A program made the position numbers and the translations under genes. Below, in pieces: positions 1 through 8,910 of a stretch of DNA of 64,000 nucleotides. The DNA comes from Aliagarivorans marinus DSM 23064 (GTDB taxonomy: Bacteria; Pseudomonadota; Gammaproteobacteria; Enterobacterales; Celerinatantimonadaceae): positions 322,371-386,370 of the forward strand of contig NZ_KE386909.1 of NCBI RefSeq assembly GCF_000429485.1, read 5' to 3'. Under the pieces are notes generated by a model. The model saw only the letters and a list, made by a program, of their open reading frames with translations, made no database searches and had not been told where the DNA came from. Position 1 is the first letter of the stretch. Each line of letters opens with the position of its first letter.

Positions 1-1
1 C

Positions 2-985
2 TCTGCGGGTAAGCGTAGAGTTGATGAGTACATCGTGACCCAAGCTCCTCGTTATCGTCCAATTACCAACTACATCGAAGAAAAAGACCTGATTATTGAT
101 CCAGATAAGTCTGATAAAGATGTTGAGTTACATCTTCATGAGCAGTGGTATGCAGTAGAACGTCAGTTACTGTGCGAAGGTCAGCAAATCATGACTCCGA
201 AGTGCAATGAGCAAGCGGAAGAGTATGAAGAACGTGTTCAGAGCTATTTACAAAAAGTAGAAGACTTGAAAAAGTCTGACCTAGCTAACTACGTATCGCA
301 TCGTAAAGTGATTATCGATTTACTAGAAAAGTCTATCAAGCGTACTTCTGATGGTAAGTATGCCAAAGAAGAAATCATCCATGAGCTAATCATGCCGATG
401 AGGAAAGACTCGAGTGAAGTCTTCTTAGACTCTTGTAACCTATGGCTAGTTGATGAGCGACTAGCATTTCACAACTATCTAGCATCCGATAAACCTCTTT
501 CTACTATGCCTATAGTAGATACTGACAGCGGTAAAGAACCCGATTTACTAGCGATGAAAATCTACGATAATCCAATGTTAGTATCGGATAACAAGTCGAT
601 GCCGCTTGCTTCAATCACTGTGGTCGAAGTAAAACGCCCGATGCGTAATGATGTTAAGGCTGGAGAAGATAAGGACCCTATTGAGCAAGCACTTGGATAC
701 CTAGAGCGAGTGAGAAATGGTGAAACGAAAACACCCCAAGGTCGTCCTATTCCACATGCTAGTGACATTCCGGGTTATTGCTATGTTATTGCTGACCTCA
801 CTCCATCTTTGCTTAAGAGATGTAAGATGCTAGACCTGCAAGTCACTCATGACCATCTAGGCTACTTCGGTTACAACAAAGGATTTAAAGCATATATCGA
901 AGTTATTTCGTTTGACCGTTTAGTTAACATGGCGAAAGAGCGCAATAAGGCATTCTTCGACAAGCTTGGCTTACCAATGAGTTAG
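2..985 (+). CDS. PD-(D/E)XK nuclease-like protein, C-terminal part (5' end outside window)
   Basis: The reading frame is open from base 2. The GTG at 35 has no convincing ribosome-binding site, so the gene probably starts upstream of the window and about 327 codons of its 3' end are visible. Counting that GTG as residue 1, a Pro-Asp pair (P169-D170) is followed by a hydrophobic strand ending VVEVKRP (E198, K200) and then by a Q-x-x-x-Y helix (Q218, Y222). This is the order seen in PD-(D/E)XK nuclease folds. The remainder is charged and helical. From memory, the VDEYI...APRYRPI and HDHLGYFGY segments recall C-terminal regions of GHKL-ATPase proteins found in defence islands, but the ATPase part would lie outside the window. 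The nuclease-fold call is moderately supported; a defence role is only an inference. Confidence 0.5.
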   Translation, partial: SAGKRRVDEYIVTQAPRYRPITNYIEEKDLIIDPDKSDKDVELHLHEQWYAVERQLLCEGQQIMTPKCNEQAEEYEERVQSYLQKVEDLKKSDLANYVSHRKVIIDLLEKSIKRTSDGKYAKEEIIHELIMPMRKDSSEVFLDSCNLWLVDERLAFHNYLASDKPLSTMPIVDTDSGKEPDLLAMKIYDNPMLVSDNKSMPLASITVVEVKRPMRNDVKAGEDKDPIEQALGYLERVRNGETKTPQGRPIPHASDIPGYCYVIADLTPSLLKRCKMLDLQVTHDHLGYFGYNKGFKAYIEVISFDRLVNMAKERNKAFFDKLGLPMS

Positions 986-1378
986 CAATTTCCTGAGCTG
1001 AAAAGAGGACGATCCAAGTTAATGGTACCTTAAAACAGCAGCTCCAGATGCGCTTATTTATTAACAGTTACGATTGACAACGAATGCGATAGCTCTGAGC
1101 TATCTCATTTCTGCCAACATATGATATTTGGTTAATGTCCAGAAATCGCTCCTAGAGGACATTAGCCCAAACCGCAAACTGAGATATGGCAAAAGCCACA
1201 TAGGCTAATTGATAGCACCCAGTGATGTCATATCGTTTCTCCCATCGACTACCGACCTGAGTACTTCTGTCGTTATGCAGCACTCTCACGCTGCGCTACT
1301 ATCGGCAAACTTCCACTGCCCGTCTCTACATGTAGAATCGTTAGCCGTCGCACGATTGCTCATGGCATACTGATTTGC
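986..1378. other. Gene-poor junction with possible remnant
   Basis: No convincing gene is present between the nuclease-like gene and the metallopeptidase. On the minus strand about 47 codons are open (stop at 1152-1154, open to about 1295). They encode a hydrophobic tail with the segment GCYQLAYVAFAIS, which could be a decayed end of a mobile-element or other gene. I do not recognise the family. The stretch may mark the edge of an inserted accessory segment. Confidence 0.3.
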
Positions 1379-2068
1379 ATGTTGTGGATAATCTTATTTC
1401 TCTTCATCACATTATGCGTTTTCCTGCCGGGGTTTTGGGTCAAGCATGTGATGAACAAGTACAAGCAGCCTGCTGATCGTTACCGTGAGCAGGGGAGTGG
1501 TGGTGAGCTTGCGCGCCACTTGCTGGACCGCTATGGCCTGCAAGGCGTTAGCGTCGAGGAGACGGCGGTTGGGGATCATTACGATCCGGTTGCCAAGGCG
1601 GTGCGTCTGACGCCTGACAACTACTCGGGCCACTCGTTAACAGCCGTGACTGTGGCCGCCCATGAGGTAGGGCATGCCATCCAGGACTCGCGAGGTGAGT
1701 CTTTGTTTTTAGCGCGGCAGAAACTGGTTAAGGCAGCCATGGTCGGTGAGCGTTTAGCTGGCATATTACTGGTGGCGGCTCCGCTTATCTTGGTGCTAAC
1801 CCGCCTTCCGCATGCTGGCGGGCTGATGATACTGATTGGCGCAGCGTCTATGGCGCTGGCTACCCTGGTGCACCTTGTGACCCTCCCGGTTGAGTTTGAT
1901 GCCAGTTATGGCAAGGCACTGCCTATCCTGATAGAAGGCGGCTACCTGCATGATGGTGACCAGGTGCACGCAGAGAAAATCCTCAAAGCAGCGGCGCTGA
2001 CCTATGTCGCTGCCTCGCTGGCCAGCTTGCTAAACCTCGGGCGTTGGATCGCAGTGCTCCGTCGATAA
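1379..2068 (+). CDS. Neutral zinc metallopeptidase, YugP family
   Basis: This 229-residue membrane protein carries the zinc-protease signature AHEVGHAIQ at about residues 94-102, with the two histidines and glutamate of an HExxH site. It has an N-terminal membrane segment (residues 2-20) and two further hydrophobic segments (about 125-170) after the active site. That layout and length fit the YugP/Zn_peptidase_2 family (PF04298), whose substrates are not well known. The ATG at 1379 opens directly into the first membrane segment, although no strong Shine-Dalgarno sequence is visible. The next gene is convergent, with its stop only 15 bases away. The family call is confident; the physiological role is unknown. 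Confidence 0.82.
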   Translation: MLWIILFLFITLCVFLPGFWVKHVMNKYKQPADRYREQGSGGELARHLLDRYGLQGVSVEETAVGDHYDPVAKAVRLTPDNYSGHSLTAVTVAAHEVGHAIQDSRGESLFLARQKLVKAAMVGERLAGILLVAAPLILVLTRLPHAGGLMILIGAASMALATLVHLVTLPVEFDASYGKALPILIEGGYLHDGDQVHAEKILKAAALTYVAASLASLLNLGRWIAVLRR

Positions 2069-2083
2069 TGACTGTGTTGTGTC

Positions 2084-3349
2084 CTAACTCAACGTTGCAG
2101 TCTTCACCAAATACGCAGGTTCGCGCTGCACCAACACCTCCCCCTTACGCACCGAATACAACACCTCACCTTGCTGTTGAATCACTGACAAATCATCGCT
2201 GCCTTGCAGAATAATGAAGTTGGCGGGTTTGCCGACTTCGATGCCGTACTGTTCTTCGACTTGCAGGGTTTTAGCGCCGTTCTGGGTGATGAGATCCAGT
2301 GCGGTGGATAGGTCGCGGTAGCCCATCATATGGCAGATATGCAGTCCGGCATCGAGTACTCGCAGCAGCTTGCCATTGCCGAGGGTGTACCACGGGTCTT
2401 GGATGGAGTCTTGGGCCAGGCACACGTTCATACCGGCTTCGCGTAGCTCTTTGACGCGGGTGATGCCGCGGCGCTTGGGGAAGGTGTCGAAGCGGCCTTG
2501 TAGGTGAATGCTTTCGGTGGGGCAGGAAACGAAGTTGATCTTCGATTTCTTGAGCAAGCGGAACAGCTTAGAGCAGTAGGCGTTGTTGTACGAATGCATG
2601 GCGGTGGTGTGGCTGGCAGTGACGCGCTCGCCCATGTCTTGCTCCAGCGCGGCGGTGGCGAGCACCTCTAAAAAGCGCGAGGCTTCGTCGTCGATTTCGT
2701 CGCAGTGCACATCAACCAACAGGCCATGTTTTTTGGCCAGCGCGACCACCCAGTGCATCGACTCGACCCCATACTCGCGGGTGTATTCGAAGTGGGGAAT
2801 GCCACCGATCACGTCGGCGCCATGCTCAACCGCTTGTTCCATCAACTGCTTACCGTTGGGGAAGGAGCAGATCCCTTCTTGAGGAAAGGCGACGATTTGC
2901 AGCTCGACCGCTTTAGAGAGCTTTTCCTTTAAACCGGCGATGGTTTTTAGGGCGGTGAGCGATGGGTCGGTTACGTCGACGTGGGTGCGGATGTATTGCA
3001 CGCCGTTCTCAACCAGCAGCTGCACGGTTTTCAGCACCCGCTGCTCGATATCTTCGGCGGTGAGCATGGGCTTGCGCTCGGCCCAGCGTTCGATGCCCTC
3101 GAACAAGGTGCCGCTTTGGTTCCAATTGGGTTGGCCGGCGGTGAGCACTGCGTCCAAGTGAATATGCGGCTCCACAAAGGGGGCGCTGAGCAGGTTGCCT
3201 TGGGCGTCTATGGTGTTGCTGATGGTGTCGCTTTCTGGCGTGGCGGTTAGCGTGTCGCTCTGCGGCTCAATGGCGCTAAAGCAGCCTTGTTCAACGGTGA
3301 GGCTATAGAGCGATGGTTGGCCGCGAAGGCGGGCGTTAATGATGTTCAT
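2084..3349 (-). CDS. codA: Cytosine deaminase
   Basis: This 421-residue amidohydrolase would deaminate cytosine to uracil plus ammonia in the cytoplasm. The metal-binding pair is seen in PHIHLDA near residue 63, a substrate-binding Gln in AFPQEG, the next histidine in DVHCDEID, another in TASHTTA and the catalytic Asp in LAQDSI. These match the order and approximate positions of E. coli CodA (427 residues). It is the last gene of a minus-strand unit with the permease gene and a PucR-type regulator, 15 bases after the regulator stop. The 3' end is convergent with the metallopeptidase gene. Related substrates such as isocytosine or creatinine are possible in this family, but the neighbouring CodB makes cytosine most likely. 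Confidence 0.92.
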   Translation of the reverse strand: MNIINARLRGQPSLYSLTVEQGCFSAIEPQSDTLTATPESDTISNTIDAQGNLLSAPFVEPHIHLDAVLTAGQPNWNQSGTLFEGIERWAERKPMLTAEDIEQRVLKTVQLLVENGVQYIRTHVDVTDPSLTALKTIAGLKEKLSKAVELQIVAFPQEGICSFPNGKQLMEQAVEHGADVIGGIPHFEYTREYGVESMHWVVALAKKHGLLVDVHCDEIDDEASRFLEVLATAALEQDMGERVTASHTTAMHSYNNAYCSKLFRLLKKSKINFVSCPTESIHLQGRFDTFPKRRGITRVKELREAGMNVCLAQDSIQDPWYTLGNGKLLRVLDAGLHICHMMGYRDLSTALDLITQNGAKTLQVEEQYGIEVGKPANFIILQGSDDLSVIQQQGEVLYSVRKGEVLVQREPAYLVKTATLS

Positions 3350-3364
3350 AATTATCCTTATTCG

Positions 3365-4540
3365 TTAACTACGCTGGCGCTGGATGGCGAGGGGCTCCAT
3401 CAACAGGGCGTTGTGCAACTCTAGGCGTTGCTGAGCGTGGTTGAGCTGGCATCCGGTCAGCGCTTGTACCTTGCTCAAACGGTTATGCAGCGTGTTGCGG
3501 TGAATATTCAGCTCTTGGGCGGTTTGTCTGAGCGAGCCCAAGTTGTCGAAATAGCAGCGCAAGGTGTGCTTGAGCTGGTTGATGTCGGATTGTTGGTTGG
3601 CAAACAACGGGCCTAATCGCAGGCGGCAAAAGTCTACCAATAGTTGGCTGTCTTCTACTGCTGCGAAGACCCGGCTAATGCCCAAGTCGAGGTAGTGAAC
3701 AATCGCGTTGTGTTGCTGCAGTTGAGCGAACTCGGCGGCTTGTTTGGCTTGCTGGGCGGCTTGTCCGAGCTGGACCCATCCGCTCAAGTTGGCGCTAATC
3801 CCGAGGTGAAAGCTGAGCTGTTGCAACTTTAGATGCTGGCGCAGTCCTTGCCAGTGGCTGCGCTGCTGCTCGATAGAATCATGTTCTGCTAGCGGCAGTA
3901 GCAGGTACCAACCGTGGTGATATTCCAGCGGCGGGTAGGGGCTGTGAACAGCCTGTAGCCACTGTTTTAGCTGGAACAGCCAGGCGCTGAGCTTGCTCTC
4001 ACTATGCTGCTCTGGCTGGATTAGGGCTATCGCCATGGGCTGGTCAAGCTCGATGCCCAGATCGCGGGCACGCTGCTGCGACAGCGCCGAGAGTGAGCTG
4101 GGGCTGTTCACCACCTCGCTAGCAAAGTGCTGGAGCGAGTGGCTGGAGAGGTTGTCTTGGATCAGGGCGTTGCAGATGAGCTCGGTCACCCTCACCATCG
4201 GCAAGGAATAGGGCTGCTCTAGAATCGCAAAACCCTTAGCCTTGGCATAGTCGAGCACGCTCGCAGGGATGCTCTCGATAAACTCTGAGTCGGTCAGGAT
4301 TACGATTCCGGCGGCTGATTTCTCCATCGCCTCATCGATAAGCTGGCAATACTCCGCCTCGCTGCGTTGTAGATTGATGCCAGTGACGAACACCAACTCA
4401 CCACCTACCAGCCAAGGCGCCAGTTCGCGATTCTCAGCCAAGTATGGCCAGCGGATCGCTTGTTGGGACTGCTCGCCGGTGAGCAGCTTGATGCTGCCTA
4501 AACCGGCGATAAGAGGGATGTCACGAGCGCGTAAGGTCAA
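3365..4540 (-). CDS. PucR-family transcriptional regulator of the cytosine operon
   Basis: The protein has an N-terminal PucR domain (about residues 1-135) and a C-terminal helix-turn-helix (about 335-380, containing RQTAQELNIHRNTLHNRLSKV) typical of PucR/CdaR activators. I chose the TTG at 4540 because it lies just after the codB stop (4549-4551) behind a GGAG-containing sequence. It gives the conserved start LTLRARDIPLIAGL and a 391-residue product. The longer open frame beginning at 4651 would overlap codB by about 100 bases and adds a non-conserved tail. PucR proteins often govern purine or pyrimidine base use. Its position between codB and codA suggests it controls this operon, possibly in response to a nucleobase, which is inference. 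Confidence 0.82.
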   Translation of the reverse strand: MTLRARDIPLIAGLGSIKLLTGEQSQQAIRWPYLAENRELAPWLVGGELVFVTGINLQRSEAEYCQLIDEAMEKSAAGIVILTDSEFIESIPASVLDYAKAKGFAILEQPYSLPMVRVTELICNALIQDNLSSHSLQHFASEVVNSPSSLSALSQQRARDLGIELDQPMAIALIQPEQHSESKLSAWLFQLKQWLQAVHSPYPPLEYHHGWYLLLPLAEHDSIEQQRSHWQGLRQHLKLQQLSFHLGISANLSGWVQLGQAAQQAKQAAEFAQLQQHNAIVHYLDLGISRVFAAVEDSQLLVDFCRLRLGPLFANQQSDINQLKHTLRCYFDNLGSLRQTAQELNIHRNTLHNRLSKVQALTGCQLNHAQQRLELHNALLMEPLAIQRQRS

Positions 4541-4548
4541 GGGGACTC

Positions 4549-5808
4549 CTAACTGACTGAAGGCTTGGCCGCGGGTTGAGCAGAGCGGATGTACAGCAGT
4601 AGCACATAGAAGCTGGCTGATACCGCAATCCCCACCAGTGGCGCAATCCATGGAGAGAAGTAGGCCGCCGCAGAGCCGACCGCATAGGCACTTAAGCCAC
4701 AGCCATCGAAGGCCGGCAGCTTAATGCTCTCAAGCGCAGGCGGATTGCCGCGGTGCTTAATCCAAAAGTCGGCCATGATGATCGCGCCAATCGGCGGGAT
4801 AAAGGTACCCAGCAAGATAAGGAAGGGGATCAGCATGTTGTACATGCCGAACACCGCCAGCAAGGTGCCAATGCCTGCGCCCGCAATGGTGATGGTACGG
4901 CGCTTGTCGGTGCGCAGCAGGTTACAACCGGCGGCGGCAAAGTTGTAGATAGTGTTGTCCTGAGTGGTCCAGATGTTGGCGAATAGCATCAGCACGGCAA
5001 CCAGCATAAAGCCTTGGGCTACCAAAACATCCACGATGTCGGCTTGCTGGTAGATCATCGCGCCAAAGGCGCCGACAAACACCATCAGGCCATTACCGAT
5101 AAAGAAGGCCAGTAGGGTAGCGATCACCGCGATACGCCCGCTCTTGGCAAAGCGGCTCCAGTTGGTGGCTTGGGTGCCGCCGCTAACAAAGGTACCAAAC
5201 ACCATGGTAATCGCTGCCGACAAGGCCATACCGTCAGTGGGCTCGATATTACTGAGCTGCGCGAGGCCGCCAATGTCGACACTGCCTTGGTAGATTGAGA
5301 TACCGATAAACGCCAGCATCGCCGGCACCGAGACCTTGGAGAGCAGCGCCAACGCTTGATAGCCGATAAAGGCGGTCACACAAAAGGCAAAGCCAAAGAA
5401 GACTATCAAGGCGGTGGTATAGCCCTCTGGCAGGCCCAGCAGCTTCACCAAGATGATGGCGATGGTGGCGGTGCCCCAGGCGTACCAACCAATCTGGGTA
5501 AAGCCCAACACAAAATCAGCCAGCTTGCTGCCCTGTTCGCCAAAGCAATAACGGCCGAGCAATACCGAGTTTAAGCCGGTTTTTGATGCCACATAGCCAA
5601 GCCCTGCGGCATAGCTGCCCAGCAACAGGTTGCCAATCAAGATAATCCACAGCAGCTCGCCAAAGCTAAACGAGGTTCCAATTGTGCCACCTGCCCACAT
5701 GGTGGAGGTGAAAAAGGTAAAGCCGAGCAATACCACAGCGGTGGACCAGAAGCCCTTGCGGGCCTGCTGCGGTACCGCCGAGAGGGGGTAGTCGTTGGTT
5801 TGACTCAT
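4549..5808 (-). CDS. codB: Cytosine permease
   Basis: This 419-residue, roughly 12-TM transporter of the NCS1 family is the same length as E. coli CodB and would import cytosine for CodA. Recognisable family segments include FTFFTSTMWAGGTIG after the first cytoplasmic stretch, SGGTQATNWSRFAKSG, and TQDNTIYNFAAAGCN. The open frame extends upstream to 5919, but the ATG at 5808 is preferred: it has a GGAG sequence at suitable spacing and gives the usual SQTNDYPLSAVP-type N-terminus. It is the first gene of the minus-strand codB-regulator-codA unit, so the promoter should lie within 5809-6000. Confidence 0.92.
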   Translation of the reverse strand: MSQTNDYPLSAVPQQARKGFWSTAVVLLGFTFFTSTMWAGGTIGTSFSFGELLWIILIGNLLLGSYAAGLGYVASKTGLNSVLLGRYCFGEQGSKLADFVLGFTQIGWYAWGTATIAIILVKLLGLPEGYTTALIVFFGFAFCVTAFIGYQALALLSKVSVPAMLAFIGISIYQGSVDIGGLAQLSNIEPTDGMALSAAITMVFGTFVSGGTQATNWSRFAKSGRIAVIATLLAFFIGNGLMVFVGAFGAMIYQQADIVDVLVAQGFMLVAVLMLFANIWTTQDNTIYNFAAAGCNLLRTDKRRTITIAGAGIGTLLAVFGMYNMLIPFLILLGTFIPPIGAIIMADFWIKHRGNPPALESIKLPAFDGCGLSAYAVGSAAAYFSPWIAPLVGIAVSASFYVLLLYIRSAQPAAKPSVS

Positions 5809-6355
5809 GTTGTTAACTCCATTTAGTTGCGGCGACAAGCGATAGAGCGAGTTGTCACACGGTGCGATGTTGTAGTCCTTGTTACTGCCGTATTGCTCTC
5901 CAAATGCTGTGCCAACCACGCCTATGAGTATTGCTGCGAATGCGTTGTGCAGTGGGTGAATTTTGTACTGCTAAAAATGTACCACATGCACAGTTTGTGG
6001 GGAGGGTGGGAAGGCGTGGCTCGGCTTGGCTGAATCAGCCGTGGGCTGTTGCACTAGATCAGCGCGAGCTTGCCTGAGAATGGGGCGGCAGTTGGCCTAT
6101 ACGATGGGCCTTAAGATACTGATAGCAAGGGAGTTAAAGCGTGTCGAAAGCTAGCGCTAGGCTGTGCGAGTAGAGGCTGTGGCAGGTAAAGCCCACATGC
6201 AACTGTTGGCGGTGTTTCCAGCGAACACCAGCCTAGCTAAGCGAGCTAAGGGTTGTGCAAGATAGCCAGCAAGAGCTGCTGGCTATCAGTCGAAGTAACG
6301 GGCTGAAGTCACAGCCCTATTTGCTGATGGCTTGTTAGCGTGCCGGAATATTCGC
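5809..6355. other. Intergenic region, cytosine-operon promoter side
   Basis: About 550 bases without a convincing gene separate codB from the first IgaA-like gene; both are on the minus strand. It contains a perfect 10-bp inverted repeat with a 7-base loop (6261-6270 and 6278-6287) and a small GGGCTG/CAGCCC hairpin (6300-6317) just past the IgaA-like stop codon. Neither has a T-tract, so I do not call either a rho-independent terminator. The codB promoter must be here, but I cannot place it. Confidence 0.5.
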
Positions 6356-8512
6356 TTAGCCCTCGGGGCGCATACGCCAAGCGGCCCAAGCGGAAATCAG
6401 CAGGCTTAATAACACTATGCCTGCCAAGGCAAGTTGCTTGCTGGCCTGCTCATAGCTAAGGTCACCATCTAGCCACAGTTCGATGTTGCCATCGTGGTTT
6501 TGATAGTCGATCACCACCCCGTGCAGCGATTGACGCTGGTAGGCTTCAAATCTCTCTAGCATGCCGTTATACCAATGAGTGAAATAAGTTTTGAAGCCAA
6601 CGTTGTCGCTATTAATTCGTTTGCGCGCATCGTCGGCCTGTGTCTCTTTGCTGAGAAAGTGCAGGGTGACCTTTGCACTTTTTTCAAGGCTTAGGATTTC
6701 AGAACTTGGGGATTCCGGGTTTGTAGCAGTAGGATAGTCCGCGAACTGCAGGTGCCTAAGCTTGTCATAGATACTTGATTTGAACTGACCGTCAATCCAG
6801 GTAGAGTAAGGTAAGTCTACGTAGATGTATTGGAACTCTTCATAGCTCTGTTTGGAAAGCCCGCTCATGTGCTTCCAGCAAGCGGCGTTATCATCGCCAC
6901 AGGCATTTCCTGAGAGTTTGGGGTAGAGCTCGATAAGCCCCTCTTTAATTACTTGGCACTTCTCTAAAGCGAACTCGCACCATTCGTTCAAGGTAGTGAC
7001 AGCATGATAAAGTTCAGCGCCTTCCCAGTAATATCTCGCATCGCTCGCGCGAAAGTTTTGGCCCGTGACGGTGGCTTGCATCTCCAGAAAGCGTAGACGG
7101 TCGAGTTGCTCGTCATTTGGCTTTGGTCTAAATGGCCTTGAATCAAGCAGTTCTCCCAAAGCAACTAACTCAGGGACCATTTCTTGGTATTCGTGGCTGG
7201 GGTCGACCACGCTGCTCCGACAAAAGGTTTGGGCATTGTTGCTATTTTCTAAGGGGTCGATGCATTTTCGCGGTTGCGCCATCTTTAGTTGCAAACCAAC
7301 CGGCATGCTCTCGGGCCAGCTATCGTCACCGGCAATCGTTAACTGTTGGTCTAGGCTGGCGATCAGGCCGTTGATTTTAAGTTGTGGCCAGCTAACTAAG
7401 GTGGTTACGGCAAAGGCCAAGCCTAGCATACCCTTGGCAAGATACCGATATCTGGCTTTGTCCTTAGAGGCTGGTGGGGCACCCAGCCCATCGAGGTGGG
7501 TGTTTCTCACTTGCAGAAGGGTATGACTCGGCGAATGATATTCAAAGTAGATTGAGACGCCACACGGCAGATGATGCAGCCAGCGTTTATCGGCGTTAAG
7601 TCGCAGGCGTTGATCACCGTTAAGGCCGGGCATATCTACTAATAGGCAGTCCGCGAGCTTGCTCACTTCCGTAACGGTGGCCTGAATACGGATCACTTCA
7701 CCGCTCGTTTTGCCAGGGCGCTTGACCAGGTAGAACAGCCCCCCTGAGGCTACGATGGCGATGCCGCTGAGTGCCAACAGCAGGTACAACAGGCTAAAGC
7801 TCATCTCGAATGAGTGTCCGATCGTTATGATCAATAGAGCTGCAGTAAGTGTAGGCAGACAGAATGCCTTTGCCTCCAGCCTCTTTGCTAGCGTGTTGCT
7901 CTCAGCATCGCTCAGTTCGCGCTTGCCTAACAGGCGGCTGCTGGGCTTGGGCGCCGCGCTTGCGCTGGGTTCAATGCTGTCTGGCTCTGCACCCTGTGAA
8001 ATTGCCTGAATCGTGTCGGGGCTATCGGCGCTGTCGCTGCCTACGTCGGCGTGCTCTTCACCGTATGCGGGGTCAACCTCCAGCTCCTCGAGTGCGTTTG
8101 CGAGGTAGGCTTGGTCGTTGACCGATAGCGCGATGGGGAGCTCTTGGCCTTGCAGCTTGATCACCTCAACGACGTTTTGCCCTTCGGCCTTTACCGCCGC
8201 AGCCATACTCGGTGCAATCAGTAGCATCACGACATCATCGATGAACACCGACACATCGTTGTCGTCTTGCTCTACACGGGCCTCGCCCGAGACCTTGCGC
8301 ACACCAAAGTCGGCATCATAGGGGAAGTTGAACACTTCATTGATGACATGCTGTTCTTGTTCAGTGATGGTTCGGTGGGGAGCTTGCTGGGTACCGGTGG
8401 CGATCCCCTCAAGGATCCGTTGGTTACCCTTCTTTATAGCGTGGTTGTAATAGAGCCTAGCTATCCAGCTAATGAGGATGGCTAGGTTTAGCAAGATGAA
8501 GATGATTTCCAT
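6356..8512 (-). CDS. IgaA/UmoB-like inner-membrane protein, copy A
   Basis: This 718-residue protein has the five-TM layout of Salmonella IgaA (about 710 residues). There is one N-terminal segment (residues 3-20), a long cytoplasmic part, a membrane pair (about 215-265), a segment near 360-385 after the second cytoplasmic part, a large periplasmic domain, and one segment at the C-terminus (about 690-712). Local resemblance to IgaA, from memory, includes a strand-rich region before the fourth TM, a 'PVGLQL...C' stretch, and the final 'LHGVVID...DGNIELWL' strand pair. IgaA restrains the Rcs phosphorelay through RcsD. No Rcs gene is in this window, so its partner here is unknown. It is 66-70% identical by eye to copy B. 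No clear Shine-Dalgarno precedes the ATG. Confidence 0.65.
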   Translation of the reverse strand: MEIIFILLNLAILISWIARLYYNHAIKKGNQRILEGIATGTQQAPHRTITEQEQHVINEVFNFPYDADFGVRKVSGEARVEQDDNDVSVFIDDVVMLLIAPSMAAAVKAEGQNVVEVIKLQGQELPIALSVNDQAYLANALEELEVDPAYGEEHADVGSDSADSPDTIQAISQGAEPDSIEPSASAAPKPSSRLLGKRELSDAESNTLAKRLEAKAFCLPTLTAALLIITIGHSFEMSFSLLYLLLALSGIAIVASGGLFYLVKRPGKTSGEVIRIQATVTEVSKLADCLLVDMPGLNGDQRLRLNADKRWLHHLPCGVSIYFEYHSPSHTLLQVRNTHLDGLGAPPASKDKARYRYLAKGMLGLAFAVTTLVSWPQLKINGLIASLDQQLTIAGDDSWPESMPVGLQLKMAQPRKCIDPLENSNNAQTFCRSSVVDPSHEYQEMVPELVALGELLDSRPFRPKPNDEQLDRLRFLEMQATVTGQNFRASDARYYWEGAELYHAVTTLNEWCEFALEKCQVIKEGLIELYPKLSGNACGDDNAACWKHMSGLSKQSYEEFQYIYVDLPYSTWIDGQFKSSIYDKLRHLQFADYPTATNPESPSSEILSLEKSAKVTLHFLSKETQADDARKRINSDNVGFKTYFTHWYNGMLERFEAYQRQSLHGVVIDYQNHDGNIELWLDGDLSYEQASKQLALAGIVLLSLLISAWAAWRMRPEG

Positions 8513-8694
8513 GGATTATTTTGGTCTATTTACTTGCGGGTGCACATTCTCTTTCCCGATATAAATATATTCAAATCAATTGTTTATGATTTTGTGATGA
8601 ACGTGCTCGGAGCTAAAAGTTGGTGGTTTTTGCCGATTTTCAAAGGTATACGAGGCGGTTTGCGGTATACAGGTGACCACCACTGCATTTGATA

Positions 8695-8788
8695 CTACTT
8701 CCGGCCAATCCAAACCTCTGGGTTGTCATACCAGCACCTAGGCCAGCTTTCTGATGAATACACGCTGAGTTGCTTGATAGAACTGAAC
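8695..8788 (-). pseudogene. Relic of the 135-residue membrane protein gene (3' end, frameshifted)
   Basis: This stretch matches the last ~32 codons of the intact gene at 11290-11697. One minus-strand frame reads VQFYQATQRVFIRK and then hits a stop. A second frame reads RCWYDNPEVWIGRK and ends in TAG at 8695-8697. The intact gene reads VQFYQASQRAFNRK and then KRWYGDPEFWNGRK in a single frame. The relic therefore has at least one frameshift and lacks its 5' three quarters, which shows that the duplication broke inside the gene. Confidence 0.85.
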
Positions 8789-8910
8789 ACCGACTTGTAT
8801 TCACAGTCCGGGAATAGTTGGCCCCTACAATATCGCTGTAGAGTTGGTTGGAGAGGTTGGGTAGGTTGAACAAGTTGAGTAGCCGGGAGAGGGGCTGGCC
8901 GAACACTCAG

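Larger units (their letters stand above)
6318..8788. repeat. Tandem duplication unit A (about 2.47 kb)
   Basis: This block and 8911-11385 are diverged copies of one another. Similarity starts just downstream of each IgaA-like stop codon (TTTGCTGATGGCTTGTTA versus TTTGCCGATGGCTTGTTA). It runs through the gene and its 5' flank (both contain ATATTCAAATCAATTGTTTA) and ends at GATAGAACTGAAC inside the 3' part of the next upstream gene. Both copies are about 2470 bases. Confidence 0.85.

Noticed and set aside
1152-1295. Minus-strand 47-codon frame as a transposase remnant
   Set aside because: The residues do not match an IS family I can name, and no terminal inverted repeats were found. It is recorded only as an unexplained stretch.
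5981-6000. CCACA-N9-TGTGG inverted repeat near the codB promoter
   Set aside because: A five-base arm is short enough to occur by chance, and I know of no matching PucR site.
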